A stretch of 64,000 nt of DNA, taken from assembly GCA_016719295.1 (NCBI GenBank), contig JADKAF010000001.1, forward strand, positions 2,666,001 to 2,730,000, read 5' to 3'. Position 1 is the stretch's first letter; every line of letters begins with the position of its first letter. Below the pieces are notes generated by a model. It made no database searches. It was not told the DNA's origin and saw only the letters and a program-made list of their open reading frames with translations. The position numbers and the translations under genes were made by a program. This DNA comes from Planctomycetota bacterium (lineage in GTDB: Bacteria > Planctomycetota > UBA1135 > JADKAF01). Below are positions 34,879 to 42,783 of the stretch, one piece after another.

Positions 34879-35598
34879 ATGTCCGAACCCGCACCGAGTC
34901 CCGGATCGAGCGCCCGGATCAGCGCGCCGATCGCCACACCGCGAGCTGGCTTTCTGCACGCGGGCCTCTCCTCGGTGACCAAGAAGTACGCGGTCGCCAT
35001 GAGCGGCCTCGCCTTGGTCGGGTTCCTCTTCGCCCATCTGGCGGGGAACCTCCTGATCCTGATCCCGGGGGCCTTCGACCAATACGCCGCGGCGCTGCAC
35101 GCGAGCCCGCTGCTCCCGCTCGCCGAGATCGGGCTCTTCGCGGTCTTCGTGGTGCACGTCGCGCTGGCGCTCGTCTGCGCGCGGGCGAACCGGGACGCGA
35201 AGCCGCAGAAGTACGCCGTGGCCGCGACGCGCGGGAAGGCCACCTTGGCCTCGCGCACGATGGTCATCACCGGCTGCACGGTGCTGGTCTTCGTGATCGT
35301 GCACATCGCGCACATGAAGTTCCGAGCCCCGCTCTTCGGGAACCCGACGGTCGAGACCGGCAGCCAATGGGTCCTGCGCACGCTGGCGCATCCCCTCGGT
35401 GCCCTGTTCTACGCCGCCGGCGTCTGCGCCGTGGGCGTCCACCTCTCCCACGGTGTCTGGAGCCTCTTCCAGACGCTGGGCTGGAACAGCAAGCGCTGGC
35501 ATGCCCGCCTCACTTGCCTCTCGCGCGCCGTCGGCGCGCTGCTCGCCGCGGGCTTCCTGCTGATCGTCGTCTACGCGCTCCTGCGCGGAGGGCGCTGA
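34879..35598 (+). CDS. sdhC: Succinate dehydrogenase cytochrome b subunit SdhC
   Basis: 239 residues with five predicted membrane helices, the single large b-type anchor (fused C/D type) found with FrdABC-like enzymes. Histidines in FLFAHLAGNLL, VVHVALALV, FVIVHIAHMKF and VGVHLSHGVW are candidate haem b ligands. It anchors SdhAB and passes electrons to quinone. Start ATG 34879 gives a soluble N-terminal tail of about 35 residues. It is the first gene of sdhCAB, 4 bases before sdhA. Confidence 0.92.
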   Translation: MSEPAPSPGSSARISAPIATPRAGFLHAGLSSVTKKYAVAMSGLALVGFLFAHLAGNLLILIPGAFDQYAAALHASPLLPLAEIGLFAVFVVHVALALVCARANRDAKPQKYAVAATRGKATLASRTMVITGCTVLVFVIVHIAHMKFRAPLFGNPTVETGSQWVLRTLAHPLGALFYAAGVCAVGVHLSHGVWSLFQTLGWNSKRWHARLTCLSRAVGALLAAGFLLIVVYALLRGGR

Positions 35599-35602
35599 GA
35601 CC

Positions 35603-37594
35603 ATGGCCGAATCCAAGAAGACCGGCGGCGCGACCACCGCGGCCCCCTCTGGCAACGCTGCGAGCCAAGCGCCGAAGGGCACCCTGGACGGGCGCTGCCC
35701 GAAGGGCCCCATCGCCGACCGCTGGACCCAGCACAAGTTCGAGCTGAAGCTCGTGAACCCGGCGAACAAGCGCAAGTACGAGGTGCTGGTCGTCGGGACC
35801 GGCCTCGCCGGCGCCGCCGCCGCCGCCTCGCTCGCCGAGCTCGGCTACAACGTCACCGTGCTCACGATGCACGACAGCCCGCGGCGCGCGCACTCGATCG
35901 CGGCGCAGGGCGGCATCAACGCCTCGAAGAACTACAAGAACGACGGCGACAGCACGTTCCGGCTCTTCTACGACACGGTGAAGGGCGGCGACTACCGCGC
36001 CCGCGAGTCGAACGTCCACCGCCTCGCCGAGGTGAGCGGGAACATCATCGACCAGTGCGTCGCGCAGGGTGTCCCGTTCGCGCGCGAGTACGGTGGCTAC
36101 CTCGACAACCGCTCGTTCGGTGGCGCGCAGGTCTCGCGCACCTTCTACGCGCGCGGCCAGACCGGGCAGCAGCTCCTGCTCGGCGCGTACAGCGCGCTCT
36201 CGCGCAACGTCGGCGCCGGCACGATCAAGATGCTCACGCGACGCGACGTGCTCGACATCGTCGTCGTCGACGGCAAGGCGCGCGGCGTCATCGCGCGCAA
36301 CCTGGTGAACGGCAAGCTCGAGCGCTACGGCGCGCACGCCGTGCTGCTCTGCACCGGCGGCTACGGGAACGTGTTCTTCCTCTCGACGAACGCGAAGGCC
36401 TGCAATGTCACCGCGGCCTGGCGCGCGCATCGCCGTGGAGCGTTCTTCGCCAACCCCTGCTTCACGCAGATCCACCCGACCTGCATCCCCGTCCACGGCG
36501 ACATCCAGTCGAAGCTCACGCTGATGAGCGAGTCGCTGAGGAACGACGGGCGCGTGTGGGTGCCGAAGAAGGCCGGCGAGACGCGCCCCGGCGCCGACGT
36601 GCCCGAGGACGAGCGCGACTACTTCTTGGAGCGCCGCTACCCGAGCTTCGGCAACCTCGTCCCTCGCGACGTCGCCTCGCGCGCGGCGAAGCAGGTCTGC
36701 GACGAGGGCCGCGGCGTCGGCTCGACGCGCCTCGCGGTGTATCTCGACTTCCGCGACGCGATCCAGCGCCTCGGCAAGAACGCGATCGCCGAGCGCTACG
36801 GCAACCTCTTCCAGATGTACGAGAAGATCACGGGAGAGGACCCCTACCGCGTGCCGATGCGCATCTACCCCGCGGTGCACTACACCATGGGCGGCCTCTG
36901 GGTCGACTACAACCTGATGAGCAACCTCCCCGGGCTCTTCGTGCTCGGCGAGGCGAACTTCTCCGACCACGGCGCGAATCGCCTCGGCGCCTCGGCGCTG
37001 ATGCAGGGCCTGGCCGACGGCTACTTCGTGATCCCCTACACGCTCGGCGGCTTCCTCGCGACCGAGCCGCTCGGCTCGAAGGTCTCGACCGATCACGCGG
37101 CGTTCGCGCAGGCAGAGGCCGAGACCAAGGAGCGCCTGCAGAAGATGCTGAGCGCGCGCGGCAAGCGCACGGTGGACTCGTTCCACCGCGAGCTCGGCAT
37201 CCTGATGTGGGACCACTGCGGCATGGCGCGCAACGACGCGGGCCTCCGCCGAGCGGCCGGACGCATCGCCGAGCTGCGCGAGGAGTTCTGGAAGAACGTG
37301 AACGTGCCGGGCAGCGGCACCGAGCTCAACCAGAGCCTGGAAAAGGCCGGCCGCGTCGCCGACTTCCTCGAGTTCGCGCAGACGATGGTGCACGACGCGC
37401 TCTACCGCACGGAGTCGTGCGGCGGGCACTTCCGCGAGGAGAGCCAAACTCCGGAAGGCGAGGCGCAACGCGACGACCAGAACTTCTCTCACGTCGCGGC
37501 TTGGGAGTTCACCGGGATCGGCGAGAAGCCCGCGCTGCACCGCGAGGAGCTCTCGTTCGAATACTGCAAGCCTTCGCAGAGGAGCTACAAGTGA
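35603..37594 (+). CDS. sdhA: Succinate dehydrogenase/fumarate reductase flavoprotein subunit
   Basis: 663 residues. FAD Rossmann motif VVGTGLAGAAAAASLAELG, the flavinylation-site region RRAHSIAAQGGINAS (His45 equivalent), the substrate region VHYTMGGLWVD and GEANFSDHGANRLGASALMQ, and the C-terminal EFTG segment are all present. Unlike E. coli SdhA the N-terminus has about 55 extra residues before the FAD fold. It oxidises succinate to fumarate. Its stop overlaps the sdhB start (GTGA). Confidence 0.95.
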   Translation: MAESKKTGGATTAAPSGNAASQAPKGTLDGRCPKGPIADRWTQHKFELKLVNPANKRKYEVLVVGTGLAGAAAAASLAELGYNVTVLTMHDSPRRAHSIAAQGGINASKNYKNDGDSTFRLFYDTVKGGDYRARESNVHRLAEVSGNIIDQCVAQGVPFAREYGGYLDNRSFGGAQVSRTFYARGQTGQQLLLGAYSALSRNVGAGTIKMLTRRDVLDIVVVDGKARGVIARNLVNGKLERYGAHAVLLCTGGYGNVFFLSTNAKACNVTAAWRAHRRGAFFANPCFTQIHPTCIPVHGDIQSKLTLMSESLRNDGRVWVPKKAGETRPGADVPEDERDYFLERRYPSFGNLVPRDVASRAAKQVCDEGRGVGSTRLAVYLDFRDAIQRLGKNAIAERYGNLFQMYEKITGEDPYRVPMRIYPAVHYTMGGLWVDYNLMSNLPGLFVLGEANFSDHGANRLGASALMQGLADGYFVIPYTLGGFLATEPLGSKVSTDHAAFAQAEAETKERLQKMLSARGKRTVDSFHRELGILMWDHCGMARNDAGLRRAAGRIAELREEFWKNVNVPGSGTELNQSLEKAGRVADFLEFAQTMVHDALYRTESCGGHFREESQTPEGEAQRDDQNFSHVAAWEFTGIGEKPALHREELSFEYCKPSQRSYK

Positions 37595-38358
37595 GCAGCA
37601 AGGAACAGGGCTTGCACCTCGTGCTCGAGGTCTGGCGGCAGAAGGGTCCGGAAGACGCCGGCCGCTTCGAGTCCTACGTGCTGGACTCGGTCTCTCCGGA
37701 CAACTCGTTCCTGGAGATGCTGGACCAGTTGAACGAGAAGCTGGTGAAGGAAGGGCAGGAGCCCGTCGCCTTCGATCACGACTGCCGCGAAGGCATCTGC
37801 GGCGCTTGCGGCTGCGTCGTGAACGGGCAGGCGCACGGCCACGAGAAGGGCACGACGCTCTGCCAGCTCCACATGCGCAGCTTCCCGAACGGGGCGAAGC
37901 TGGTGCTGGAGCCCTTCCGCGCCACCGCGTTCCCCGTGCTGCGCGACCTCGTCGTCGATCGCAGCGCCTTCGACCGCATCATCCAGGCCGGAGGCTTCGT
38001 CTCGGTTAGCACGGGCTCCGCGCCCGACGCGAACCTGGTGCCGGTGGCGAAGGACAACGCGGAGAAGGCCATGGACGCCGCGGCCTGCATCGGCTGCGGC
38101 GCCTGCGTCGCCTCCTGCAAGAACTCCTCGGCGATGCTCTTCACCTCGGCCAAGGTCTCCCATCTCGCGCTCCTGCCGCAAGGCCAGGTCGAGCGCGAGC
38201 GCCGCGTCGCCGCGATGGTGGCGCAGATGGACGCCGAGGGCTTCGGCGCCTGCACCAACACGCAGGAGTGCGAAGCCGCGTGCCCGAAGGAGATCTCGAT
38301 CGAGAACATCGCGCGCATGAACCGCGAGTTCTTCAAGGCGAAGCTGAAGCGGCTTTGA
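37591..38358 (+). CDS. sdhB: Succinate dehydrogenase/fumarate reductase iron-sulfur subunit
   Basis: 255 residues starting at GTG 37591 inside the sdhA stop. The 2Fe-2S ligands are CREGICGACGCVVNG and LCQLH; the 4Fe-4S/3Fe-4S set is CIGCGACVASC and CTNTQECEAACP. The enzyme passes electrons from FAD to the haem subunit. A strong inverted repeat 24 bases downstream probably ends the sdhCAB transcript. Confidence 0.95.
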   Translation: MSSKEQGLHLVLEVWRQKGPEDAGRFESYVLDSVSPDNSFLEMLDQLNEKLVKEGQEPVAFDHDCREGICGACGCVVNGQAHGHEKGTTLCQLHMRSFPNGAKLVLEPFRATAFPVLRDLVVDRSAFDRIIQAGGFVSVSTGSAPDANLVPVAKDNAEKAMDAAACIGCGACVASCKNSSAMLFTSAKVSHLALLPQGQVERERRVAAMVAQMDAEGFGACTNTQECEAACPKEISIENIARMNREFFKAKLKRL

Positions 38359-38381
38359 GAGCACGCTTCCGCTCTCGAGGG

Positions 38382-38420
38382 GAACGCCCGCGGCCGGAGG
38401 CAGCTCCGCCGCGGGCGTTC
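38382..38420 (+). terminator. Strong hairpin after sdhB
   Basis: 38382-38394 pairs perfectly with 38408-38420 (13 bp), and the loop itself contains a GGAG/CTCC pairing that would extend it. No run of T follows, so it may act as an intrinsic terminator with a weak tail or as an RNA-stabilising stem. Confidence 0.7.
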
Positions 38421-38440
38421 GCGTTCCCGAGCCTCTTCCG

Positions 38441-39331
38441 ATGAGCGCGCTCCTCTCTCCCGACGGGCGCTTCCGCTTCTCCCGCGGTGAACGGCTCGAG
38501 CTCGTCCATGTCGCCAGCGGCCGCTCCTTGCTGGCGCTCGACGCCGCGCTGGGCGAAGCCGAGGTCGCGTACTTCACGCCGGATTCGGCGCAGCTCGTGC
38601 TCGCGCTCACGAGAGGCGATCGACGGCTCGTGCGCTTGCCCGCGGTGATCGAGCTCGCGACGGGACTCTGGTTCGCTTGCGATCCGCGCCACGCAGCGGC
38701 AGCGCTCGGCGATGCCGCCGAGCTCGCCGAGGTCTTCGCCTCGGCGCGCCCGCCGCGCGAGCGCGCGCGTGAGGAGCTCCAGCGCTGGGAGCTGCCGCCC
38801 GAGCCGCCGCTGCCGAGTCCCAGCGCTGCGCCGTGCGCGGAGGTGTTCGCGCGGCCGGAACCGCCACCACCGGCCATTCGCCTCGAGGCTGTGGCTCCCG
38901 CCACAGCGATCTCCGCGCACGAGACCAACGCCGTCGTGGAACCTCCGCCGCGTGAGCCGCTGCCGCGCGAGCTCGCGACGCGCGACGGTCGCTGGCGCTT
39001 CACGTGGGAGGAAGCGACGCGGGACGCGCGCTTGCTGCGCGCGGACGGCAGCGTCGAGCTCGACCTGGCGGCGCTGCACCTCGTCGCGATCCCGGCAGGG
39101 AAGGAGTTCTCGCGCGTGATCCTCGACGATCCGCGTCCCGTGCCTCCCGGCAGTATGCACACGTGGATCGAGGTCGATCTTGCGACGGCGACCTTCTTCC
39201 TCGACTTCTGGCGCGAGCCGCTCTCCCCGAACTACGATCTCGACGATCTAGCCGCGTTCCTGCGCGAAGCTCGCGTGCCGCCGTCGCGCGGCGCAGGAGG
39301 CCGCGCCGAGCCCCGGAGTGACGAGCGATGA
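38441..39331 (+). CDS. Hypothetical protein with two-fold internal repeat
   Basis: 296 residues. The N-terminal segment LLSPDGRFRFSRGERLELVH is echoed at about residue 180 by LATRDGRWRFTWEEATRDAR, each followed by a GSxELDLAAL/GRSLLALDAAL-like strand, indicating duplicated beta modules linked by a Pro/Glu-rich hinge (PPPPAIRLE). No family is recognised and no signal peptide is present, so it is probably cytosolic. Its stop overlaps the next start by ATGA. Confidence 0.65.
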   Translation: MSALLSPDGRFRFSRGERLELVHVASGRSLLALDAALGEAEVAYFTPDSAQLVLALTRGDRRLVRLPAVIELATGLWFACDPRHAAAALGDAAELAEVFASARPPRERAREELQRWELPPEPPLPSPSAAPCAEVFARPEPPPPAIRLEAVAPATAISAHETNAVVEPPPREPLPRELATRDGRWRFTWEEATRDARLLRADGSVELDLAALHLVAIPAGKEFSRVILDDPRPVPPGSMHTWIEVDLATATFFLDFWREPLSPNYDLDDLAAFLREARVPPSRGAGGRAEPRSDER

Positions 39332-39840
39332 CCGATCAGGACCTGCGCGCCGCGTTGGAGACGCTCCAGAGCTTCCTCGCCGCAAGCGCGAGCGGCGATC
39401 GCGAGGGCATGCAGCGCGCGCTGACGCGCGCGTCGATCGCCGACGGCAGCTACGACAACCCGCCGCCGCCCGAGCTCGCGCTCGTGCCCGGAACGCCACG
39501 GAAGGATGGCGCGCGCGTCCTGATCCCGATGCGCTTGATGCCCCCCGGTGCTCCCGCCGACGCTCCGCCGATCGCCACCTTCACGAGCGTCCTCGTGCTG
39601 GAAGACGGCGGCTGGAAGCTCGACGTCATCGCAACGCGCGAGCAGGCCTCGCCGGAGATGGATGCGCTCGCGAACCAGATGATGCAGCAGATGGGCGAAG
39701 CCCTCGGCGGCGCCATGCAGCAGATGGGCGACGCGATGCAGCAGATGGGGCAAGCCCTCGGCGAGGCGCTCGGCGGCGCGGGCGCGCCCCAGTCGAACGA
39801 CGACGACGACGAGAACAGCGCCGACGCGCGCCGCGGCTGA
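39328..39840 (+). CDS. Hypothetical protein with NTF2-like core and Met/Gln-rich helical tail
   Basis: 170 residues. The first 110 residues (ALETLQSFLAASASGDREGM ... VLVLEDGGWKLDVIATREQA) have the helix-then-sheet order of NTF2-like or SnoaL-like domains, weakly supported. From about residue 115 the sequence is a repetitive amphipathic helix with MMQQMGEALGGAMQQMGDAM-type repeats, ending in a run of Asp. It overlaps the previous gene by ATGA, so the two are likely co-expressed. Function unknown. Confidence 0.6.
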   Translation: MTDQDLRAALETLQSFLAASASGDREGMQRALTRASIADGSYDNPPPPELALVPGTPRKDGARVLIPMRLMPPGAPADAPPIATFTSVLVLEDGGWKLDVIATREQASPEMDALANQMMQQMGEALGGAMQQMGDAMQQMGQALGEALGGAGAPQSNDDDDENSADARRG

Positions 39841-39854
39841 GCTTCGAGCCGCGT

Positions 39855-42683
39855 TCAGCGCGCGTAGACCAGCTCGATCTCTGCGAGCTCGCCCCCCGCG
39901 CGCGCGTCGACGACGACGCCCTTCTTCGAATCGCCGCCCGCGTAGACGCGGTAGTGATCCGGATAGAGCGCGCGCAGCTCGAAGCGTCCATCGCTGGCCG
40001 TCGTCGCTTCGCGCCGGCCTTGGCCACCGGGCTCGGTCTCGCCGTTCACCTCGATGCCGGCGACGGGTTTGCCGGCGGCGTCGCGCACGATGCCGCGCAG
40101 CACGCCCGAAGGCACGAGGCGCAGATCGAAGCCCACGACGTCCTCGCCGAGTGACAGCTCGCGGCTCGCGCGCACGCTTGAGCTGTAGTCCTCGGCGCGC
40201 ACGTAGACCTGCAAGCTCCCCGGGTGTAGGCCGAGGAAGCGGAACCGTCCGGCTTCATCCGCCGACGATTGATCTTCTTCGTCGCCGTGGAAGAGGAAGA
40301 TCAGCGCTCCAGCGAGTGGCTCACCGTCGGGTCCGTAGATCGTGCCGTGAAGCGTGGCCCCGCGCTCCAGCGTGATGTCGCGGCGCAGCAGGCCGTCGAG
40401 CATGAGCCCCTCCATCTCGAAGGGCAGATAGCCGTTTGCCTGCACGAAGAGGCGGTGCTCGCCGCGCAGCGCGCGCTCGACGCGATAGCTGCCGTCGGCC
40501 GCGGATTCCGCCGAGACGTGTGCGGACGAAGCAAGCGTCGAGTGCAAGAGGATCGAAGCTCCCGGGATCGGCGCCCCCCTGCCGTCGACGACGCGCCCGA
40601 AGAGCCCCGCACCCGCTCCGAGGCGCAACGACAGATCCACGAGCTCGCTGCCGTTCGCGAGGAAAAGTCCGCGGAGCGCCGCGTTCCCGCCGTCCTCGGC
40701 ATTCGCCACGAGATCGAGCTCACCGGGTGAGAACCCCACCATCGCGAAGCGACCGCTCGCGTCCGTCTGCGCGCGCTGCTGCTCGTCGCCACCGCGCACC
40801 GCGATCACGGCGACGTTCTCCGCCGGCCGACCTTCGAGGTCGAAGACCGTGCCCGCGACCTTCGCACCGCGGGGCAGGATGAGATCGACTTCGCGTTCGT
40901 CGCCTGGAGCGAGCGCGCACTCGCGGTCTTCGCCCGCGAGATGCTCGGGATGCGCGGCGCTCACGCGGTAGCGCCCGGGCCAGACGCCGAGGAACTCATA
41001 GCGCCCCTCGGCATCGGCCGCGACGCTGCGCTGCTCTTCGAAGATCCCACCCGCGCTGGTGCCCGCATCGCCGACGATGAAGTCTTCCAGGTCCTCGAAG
41101 ACCACGCGCGTCGGGAGTCCATCGGCGCTCCGGGACAGCGACCCCGTCGGCAGTCCATCCGGGCCGACGGACAGCGTGATCGAGCGCGAGAACGAGATCG
41201 ACTCGCGGGCCCGTCGCTCGGCGACCGCCAAGCTGGCCCGCGCGTGCGCGAGCTGCTCGAGAGCCTCTCGGCGCTCCGCGCCGAGATTCGACGCGCCGGA
41301 GGAAGCGAGCGCCTGCTCGACCATCTGGAGCTCCAGCGCATGCGCGAGGGCCGCCTCCGCGTTCGCTTCGGAGGCTCTCCTGCGGTCCTCCCAGCGGAGC
41401 TCCACGCTCGCGCCACCGACGCCGCGCCCCGTCTCGTCGACGACGCGCCCGCGGACGACGCACGCGCGCTCCAGCGCGATCTTCAAGTCTTCGTGCCGCG
41501 CCGCGACATCGACCTCGACGGCGAGAGTGCCGAGGAGGTGTTGATCCGCGCTGCGCGCGAAGAGCTCGAGCGTGCGTTTTTCGTCCAGGCGCGGACGGAA
41601 GCGGAAGCGCCCCGAAGCATCGCTCTTCTCGACGCCGAAGCCCCGCAGCTCGAGGTCGACGCCGGCCTTCGGAGCGCCGCCTTCGCTCACGGTACCGGCC
41701 ACGATCGCATGCGCGGTGAGCACATGATCCAGCGTCTCGTCGCGACGCACTTCCAGCAGCTCGGGCTCCGCAGCGGAGAAGAAGTGCTCGAGCGCGAACC
41801 CGAGCTGATAGCGAGCGCCCGCGCGCAGCCCGGCGAGGCGATAGGCGCCACTCGCGTCGGAGACCGCGCTGCGCTGCTCAACGGGATCGAGGCGGCCGTC
41901 CTCCCACGCGATCGAGCGACCGCTCACCGCCACTCCGGTGAGCGGGAGCCCCGCGCCGTCGCGCACGTGCCCTTCGACGCGATGACCGGCGACGAGTGCC
42001 AGGCGCAATCCACCGTGTGGAGCGCCTTCGATCTCGTGGCGCGCGAGCGGTTCCGCGAGCGTGCAGCGCCCGTCGTGCGCGTCGAGGAGCAGCTCGCCTG
42101 CGGGGAGATCATCGAGGGTGAAGCGACCTTCGGCGTCGGCCTTCCACGTGCGAAGGATCGCCCACTGCGGCGCAGCCACCCCATCGCCGCTCCCTCCGGG
42201 GCGCCGTCGCATCTCCGAGAGCTTGCTCGACTCGAGCACGACATCGTTCAGAGCCAGCTCCAAGCGTGCGCTCGTCGCGAGCGATTGGACCGGATTCACG
42301 CCGGGCGAGGAGAGGAACGCATGCTCTTCGTCCGTCAGGCCTCCAACCGAGGTCGGCGGCTGCGGGCGCGTAGAGAGCACCAGCGTGGCCCCGGGCACCG
42401 GCGCGCCGTCCGGCGCGACCACGATCCCCGCAGCTTGCTCGGCGGTGCGCAGCGTGCGCGAGCTCTGGCCTTCTCGTGCGCCGGAGTGGAACGAGCTCTG
42501 CGACTGCCCCTGCGCCGCGAGCCAGCGTTCGCGCGCGACCAGCTCCTCCTCGGAGGCGAGCTCGCCCGAGCCTGCAGCGGATTCGCCGCTCGGACCGAGC
42601 GCCACGAACGCTCCCAGGATCGCGACGCCACAAGCGAGCGCGCCTCCGATCCACAGTCGACTCGAGCCCTTCGCCTGCCCCAT
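39855..42683 (-). CDS. Membrane-anchored carboxypeptidase-regulatory-like repeat protein, copy 1
   Basis: 942 residues from ATG 42683. One N-terminal hydrophobic segment (WIGGALACGVAILGAFVALG) is a signal anchor. The rest consists of about seven tandem carboxypeptidase-regulatory-like Ig-type beta modules, recognisable by recurring patterns such as GRFTLDDLPAGELLLDAHDG, GAYRLAGLRAG, GRYEFLGVWPGRYRVSAAHP, GRFAMVGFSPGELDLVANAE, GRFRFLGLHPGSLQVYV and GRFELRALYPDHYRVYAGG. Probably extracytoplasmic and adhesive or structural. It is a tandem paralogue of the next gene. Confidence 0.8.
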   Translation of the reverse strand: MGQAKGSSRLWIGGALACGVAILGAFVALGPSGESAAGSGELASEEELVARERWLAAQGQSQSSFHSGAREGQSSRTLRTAEQAAGIVVAPDGAPVPGATLVLSTRPQPPTSVGGLTDEEHAFLSSPGVNPVQSLATSARLELALNDVVLESSKLSEMRRRPGGSGDGVAAPQWAILRTWKADAEGRFTLDDLPAGELLLDAHDGRCTLAEPLARHEIEGAPHGGLRLALVAGHRVEGHVRDGAGLPLTGVAVSGRSIAWEDGRLDPVEQRSAVSDASGAYRLAGLRAGARYQLGFALEHFFSAAEPELLEVRRDETLDHVLTAHAIVAGTVSEGGAPKAGVDLELRGFGVEKSDASGRFRFRPRLDEKRTLELFARSADQHLLGTLAVEVDVAARHEDLKIALERACVVRGRVVDETGRGVGGASVELRWEDRRRASEANAEAALAHALELQMVEQALASSGASNLGAERREALEQLAHARASLAVAERRARESISFSRSITLSVGPDGLPTGSLSRSADGLPTRVVFEDLEDFIVGDAGTSAGGIFEEQRSVAADAEGRYEFLGVWPGRYRVSAAHPEHLAGEDRECALAPGDEREVDLILPRGAKVAGTVFDLEGRPAENVAVIAVRGGDEQQRAQTDASGRFAMVGFSPGELDLVANAEDGGNAALRGLFLANGSELVDLSLRLGAGAGLFGRVVDGRGAPIPGASILLHSTLASSAHVSAESAADGSYRVERALRGEHRLFVQANGYLPFEMEGLMLDGLLRRDITLERGATLHGTIYGPDGEPLAGALIFLFHGDEEDQSSADEAGRFRFLGLHPGSLQVYVRAEDYSSSVRASRELSLGEDVVGFDLRLVPSGVLRGIVRDAAGKPVAGIEVNGETEPGGQGRREATTASDGRFELRALYPDHYRVYAGGDSKKGVVVDARAGGELAEIELVYAR

Positions 42684-42783
42684 CGTTCCTGCTCCTGCTG
42701 CCGCGGAGAGAGCGAGGCCCTGCAGAAGGTTCGCTCTTGGATCCTCGGTCGAGCTCGCGAGTCCGAGCTTCCTGGTGGCGCGC

